Of a stretch of DNA of 64,000 nucleotides, positions 61,968 to 64,000 are shown one piece after another; position 1 is the stretch's first letter, and every line of letters begins with the position of its first letter. Location of the stretch: NCBI RefSeq assembly GCF_001518015.1, contig NZ_LPUY01000095.1:1-64000 (forward strand), read 5' to 3'. The DNA comes from Tritonibacter horizontis. Lineage in GTDB: Bacteria > Pseudomonadota > Alphaproteobacteria > Rhodobacterales > Rhodobacteraceae. The position numbers were made by a program, and so were the translations under genes. Below the pieces are notes generated by a model that searched no databases, was not told the DNA's origin, and was given only the letters and a program-made list of their open reading frames with translations.

Positions 61968-62521
61968 GCAGCCGTTCCACCACTCGCAGCGACGACAGCG
62001 TGGGTTGCAGCATCGGTCAGTTCCATCGTTTCATGCACGTTTAGCTGCATTTTGATTGCCAGAGCTTCGCGACCGCGATTGAGGCGGCTTTTAATGGTGC
62101 CGATCTTGACGCCACAGACTTCGGCCGCTTCTTCGTAGGAGTACTGCAGAACCCCGATCAAGGTCAGGACTTCGCGCTGTTCGGCGGGCAGCTGTTCAAG
62201 CGCCGCCCGGAACTCTGCCAGTTGCAGATGTCCGTCGTGGTCGGGCTTGACCGAAATACTGTCCGTGATGGCACCGGTGGAATCCCCGACCTCGCGCGCG
62301 GCTTTGCGGCGGCTCGAATAAAAGGTGTTGCGCAGGATCGTGAAGAGCCAGGCGCGCATGTTGGTGCCTTCCTGGAACTTGTCCAGATTGGTCCAGGCCT
62401 TCAGGATCGTATCCTGCACCAGATCGTCGGCGGCCGCATCGTTTCGTGTCAGGCTCATGGCGAAGGCGCGCAGCACCTTCATGTGGCTGACCAGTTCAGC
62501 CTTGGCATCTTGCCTGTTCAT
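61964..62521 (-). CDS. ecfG: General-stress sigma factor EcfG
   Basis: A 185-residue ECF sigma factor: region 2 (FAMSLTRNDAAADDLVQDTILKAW, NMRAWLFTILRNTFYSSRR) and region 4 (LPAEQREVLTLIGVLQYSYEEAAEVCGVKIGTIKSRLNRGREAL). The start overlaps the nepR stop by 4 nt. It directs transcription from GGAAC-N16-CGTT promoters, of which five lie in this window, one of them its own. Held inactive by NepR until PhyR is phosphorylated. Confidence 0.92.
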   Translation of the reverse strand: MNRQDAKAELVSHMKVLRAFAMSLTRNDAAADDLVQDTILKAWTNLDKFQEGTNMRAWLFTILRNTFYSSRRKAAREVGDSTGAITDSISVKPDHDGHLQLAEFRAALEQLPAEQREVLTLIGVLQYSYEEAAEVCGVKIGTIKSRLNRGREALAIKMQLNVHETMELTDAATHAVVAASGGTAA

Positions 62522-62715
62522 TCTTCGACCTCCCCATCGTCGGTCGGGGTGTCGGGTCCGCTGGCCTCCTGCGTGGCGACGTGAATTTTGTCGAGACGGT
62601 CTAGAAGATCCATCAACTGCGGCGGCAAATCCGCATTCGCGTCCTCTTCGAAAACCTTTTTCAGATTTTCGTCGATCAGACTGTCCCATGGCTGTGATTT
62701 TGGCATTTGTGCCAT
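62518..62715 (-). CDS. nepR: Anti-sigma factor NepR
   Basis: A 65-residue protein with the NepR core SLIDENLKKVFEEDANADLPPQLMDLLDRL (two short helices that bind EcfG or the PhyR sigma-like domain) and an acidic tail ending DDGEVEE. The start MAQMPKSQPW has GCAGGAGAAACGA upstream; six earlier in-frame codons are possible. First gene of the operon, translationally coupled to ecfG. Confidence 0.88.
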   Translation of the reverse strand: MAQMPKSQPWDSLIDENLKKVFEEDANADLPPQLMDLLDRLDKIHVATQEASGPDTPTDDGEVEE

Positions 62716-62770
62716 TCGTTTCTCCTGCAACACCTTGTACTGTCCACCTCAGTTAAATTTTGCATATCAT

Positions 62771-62801
62771 GGAACAAACGCAACTGCTGAGCGTTTGTTC
62801 C
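62771..62801. promoter_or_regulatory. Palindromic pair of face-to-face EcfG promoters (nepR-ecfG and phyR)
   Basis: The plus strand reads GGAAC (62771-62775), 16 bp, CGTT (62792-62795); the minus strand reads GGAAC (62797-62801), 16 bp, CGTT (62777-62780). The two share an 11-bp perfect inverted repeat, GGAACAAACGC / GCGTTTGTTCC, around a 9-bp centre. Each promoter's -35 overlaps the other's -10, so polymerase can occupy only one direction at a time. Confidence 0.82.
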
Positions 62802-62829
62802 GATAAATGTTGGTGACAGGAGAAAAACA

Positions 62830-63651
62830 TTGTCGACTACAACAACCGGACATGCCCTTACTCTGTCGGACCTAATCACACCTCATTTGCCCTACCTGCG
62901 TCGCTATGCGCGGGCGCTGACAGGGGCGCAGCAATCCGGGGATACCTATGCGGCCTCCACCCTAGAGGCGATTCTTGCGGATCCCAGCTGCTTTGAGGCG
63001 CAGACCCTTGGTGGGAAAGTGGCTCTTTTCAAGGTGTTCCATACGCTGTGGGGCAGTTCCGGCCAGCCGGTCCCCGAGGTCGAAGAAGGCCCGCGGTCCC
63101 GGGCGCTGCAGCATCTGGCTGCCTTGACCCCCAATACCCGCGAGGCGCTTTTGCTGCATACCGTCGAAAGCCTCTCTTTCGGCGAAATCGCCGAGGTGAT
63201 GCGGATCGAACCCGAAGAAGCCGGGCAGCTGTTCCAGCTGGCGCGGGACGAGATGCAGCAATCGGTGACCGGCAAGATCATGATCATCGAGGATGAGGCG
63301 ATCATCGCCATGGATCTTGAAGGCATCTGCACCATGATGGGCCACGAGGTGACCGGCATCGCCCGCACCCGGACCAGCGCAGTTGCCCTGGGAAACAAGA
63401 TCAAACCGGATCTGATTCTGGCCGACATCCAGCTGGCGGACAACTCCAGCGGCATCGACGCGGTGGCCGATTTGCTGGAAACCATGGGCGACGTGCCTGT
63501 CATCTTTATCACCGCCTTTCCCGAACGCTTGCTGACCGGCGAGCGTCATGAACCGGCGTTCATGATCGCCAAGCCCTATGTGCCGGATCAGGTGATTTCG
63601 GCAATCAGCCAGGCGATGTTCTTTGCGTCGACGGATACGCTGACCAGCTGA
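62830..63651 (+). CDS. phyR: PhyR, anti-anti-sigma response regulator
   Basis: A 273-residue protein: an N-terminal EcfG-like domain (about 10-140, LPYLRRYARALTGAQQSGDTY, LTPNTREALLLHTVESLSFGEIAEVM) that mimics the sigma factor for NepR, and a C-terminal receiver domain from IMIIEDEAIIAMDLEGI with phospho-acceptor Asp199 (LILADIQL) and KPY. Phosphorylation frees the mimic domain to take NepR off EcfG. The start is TTG with GACAGGAG seven bases upstream; no better ATG exists near. Divergent from nepR. Confidence 0.93.
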   Translation: MSTTTTGHALTLSDLITPHLPYLRRYARALTGAQQSGDTYAASTLEAILADPSCFEAQTLGGKVALFKVFHTLWGSSGQPVPEVEEGPRSRALQHLAALTPNTREALLLHTVESLSFGEIAEVMRIEPEEAGQLFQLARDEMQQSVTGKIMIIEDEAIIAMDLEGICTMMGHEVTGIARTRTSAVALGNKIKPDLILADIQLADNSSGIDAVADLLETMGDVPVIFITAFPERLLTGERHEPAFMIAKPYVPDQVISAISQAMFFASTDTLTS

Positions 63652-63670
63652 TCTGTGACTATCGCAGGCG

Positions 63671-63708
63671 TCGGGCCTTCTGTCTTGGTGACAAGACCGG
63701 GGGCCCGA
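63671..63708 (+). other. Structured element downstream of phyR
   Basis: Outer stem TCGGGCC / GGCCCGA, a 4+4-nt internal loop, inner stem GTCTTG / CAAGAC closed by a GTGA (GNRA-type) tetraloop. No T-run. It could be a 3' UTR structure or processing site 20 nt after the phyR stop. Confidence 0.5.
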
Positions 63709-63816
63709 TGTCGTTGGTCTGAGGCAACGGGTCGGCAGCGACGTGACAGGTGCCGCGCCTGTGCTGTTGCCGCATGGCATATCGCCGGCGTCCTGCCGAT
63801 TTCGGCGTTGAAAAAG

Positions 63817-63854
63817 AAAAAGCCCTGCACACTTTGGACGTCTGCAGGGCTTTT
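63817..63854. terminator. Bidirectional terminator between phyR and dps
   Basis: AAAAGCCCTGCA pairs with TGCAGGGCTTTT around a 13-nt loop; T/A flanks make it work on both strands, ending phyR and the convergent dps. Confidence 0.85.
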
Positions 63855-63872
63855 AAATGAATGCGTGCAATC

Positions 63873-64000
63873 CTACGAGGCAGATAAGGACCGCAGCATC
63901 CAAGCCGCTTTTTCGTGGAAGGCCGCGCGCTCGGTGGCCAGATCGCCGGTCACCATATCCTTGCGCTTTTCAGCCAGTTCGATCAGGGCGTGCAGGCGAT
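63873..64000 (-). CDS. dps: Dps-family DNA-binding ferritin-like protein, C-terminal part
   Basis: The last 42 codons of a minus-strand gene whose start lies beyond the window. The visible end, RLHALIELAEKRKDMVTGDL then AFHEKAAWMLRSLSAS, matches the C-terminal helix of Dps proteins (the HEKAAWMLRS stretch is characteristic). Dps protects DNA and stores iron during stress; its position next to phyR fits membership of the general stress regulon. An EcfG promoter would be expected beyond the right edge. Confidence 0.8.
   Translation of the reverse strand, partial: RLHALIELAEKRKDMVTGDLATERAAFHEKAAWMLRSLSAS

Noticed and set aside
1-64000. CRISPR arrays, insertion sequences, prophage or integrase genes
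   Set aside because: No regularly spaced repeats, transposase or integrase motifs were seen on either strand.

Overview
The window reads as a chromosomal segment of a GC-rich alphaproteobacterium, most likely a marine member of the Rhodobacteraceae (Roseobacter group). Reasons: an alphaproteobacterial-type initiator tRNA at the left edge, the PhyR/NepR/EcfG general stress response at the right edge, TRAP and tripartite tricarboxylate (Tct) transporters, and very dense solute-binding-protein transport operons. I see no insertion sequences, prophage genes or CRISPR arrays. The species cannot be fixed from the sequence alone.

Layout. 1-1018: end of an initiator tRNA and an isolated betI repressor. 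1198-11391: an amino-sugar island. A minus-strand operon (murQ, solute-binding protein, two permeases, a possible 47-residue ORF, a Gfo/Idh/MocA oxidoreductase, an ATPase) diverges from a plus-strand operon (BadF-type sugar kinase, GntR regulator, SIS-type deaminase, nagA). Matching GGTATC-N5-GGTATT elements sit in front of both. 11776-22553: a Dpp-type ABC transporter with two paralogous binding proteins, a ProC-like reductase, a TetR regulator and an FMN/4Fe-4S oxidoreductase resembling N-methylproline (stachydrine) demethylases, with a pair of near-identical operators between the last two. 22616-27156: a GGDEF/EAL protein, a di-haem peroxidase and a flagellin. 27421-31398: the conserved four-gene set of a circularly permuted ATP-grasp protein, an alpha-E protein, a transglutaminase and the Anbu proteasome-like peptidase. 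31435-38485: RidA, a DSD1-type PLP enzyme, an M81 (MlrC) protein and a TRAP transporter, divergent from an RpiR regulator, with three copies of a 15-bp palindrome between them. 38501-49893: a ChiS-like hybrid kinase divergent from a chitin-oligosaccharide ABC transporter, a GNAT acetyltransferase and a cytoplasmic GH20 hexosaminidase. 49969-57340: TctDE-type two-component system with its own binding protein, divergent from tctCBA and an AbrB-family membrane protein. 57447-64000: a general-stress locus (entericidin-like lipoprotein, secreted protein, ExoD, PRC-barrel protein, sensor kinase, ecfG, nepR, phyR and the end of dps) with five sequence-predicted EcfG promoters.

How the parts fit. The amino-sugar island and the ChiS/GH20 cluster together would make a complete route: chitin oligosaccharides enter through the 42-47 kb ABC transporter, the hexosaminidase releases GlcNAc in the cytoplasm, and the 7.5-11.4 kb kinase, NagA and SIS deaminase carry it to fructose-6-phosphate; MurQ adds a branch for MurNAc-6-phosphate from cell-wall recycling. 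The right-hand 6 kb is a self-reinforcing stress regulon: both the nepR-ecfG-kinase operon and phyR appear to be driven from one palindromic pair of face-to-face EcfG promoters. Intercistronic hairpins follow binding-protein or permease genes in several operons, probably tuning subunit ratios.
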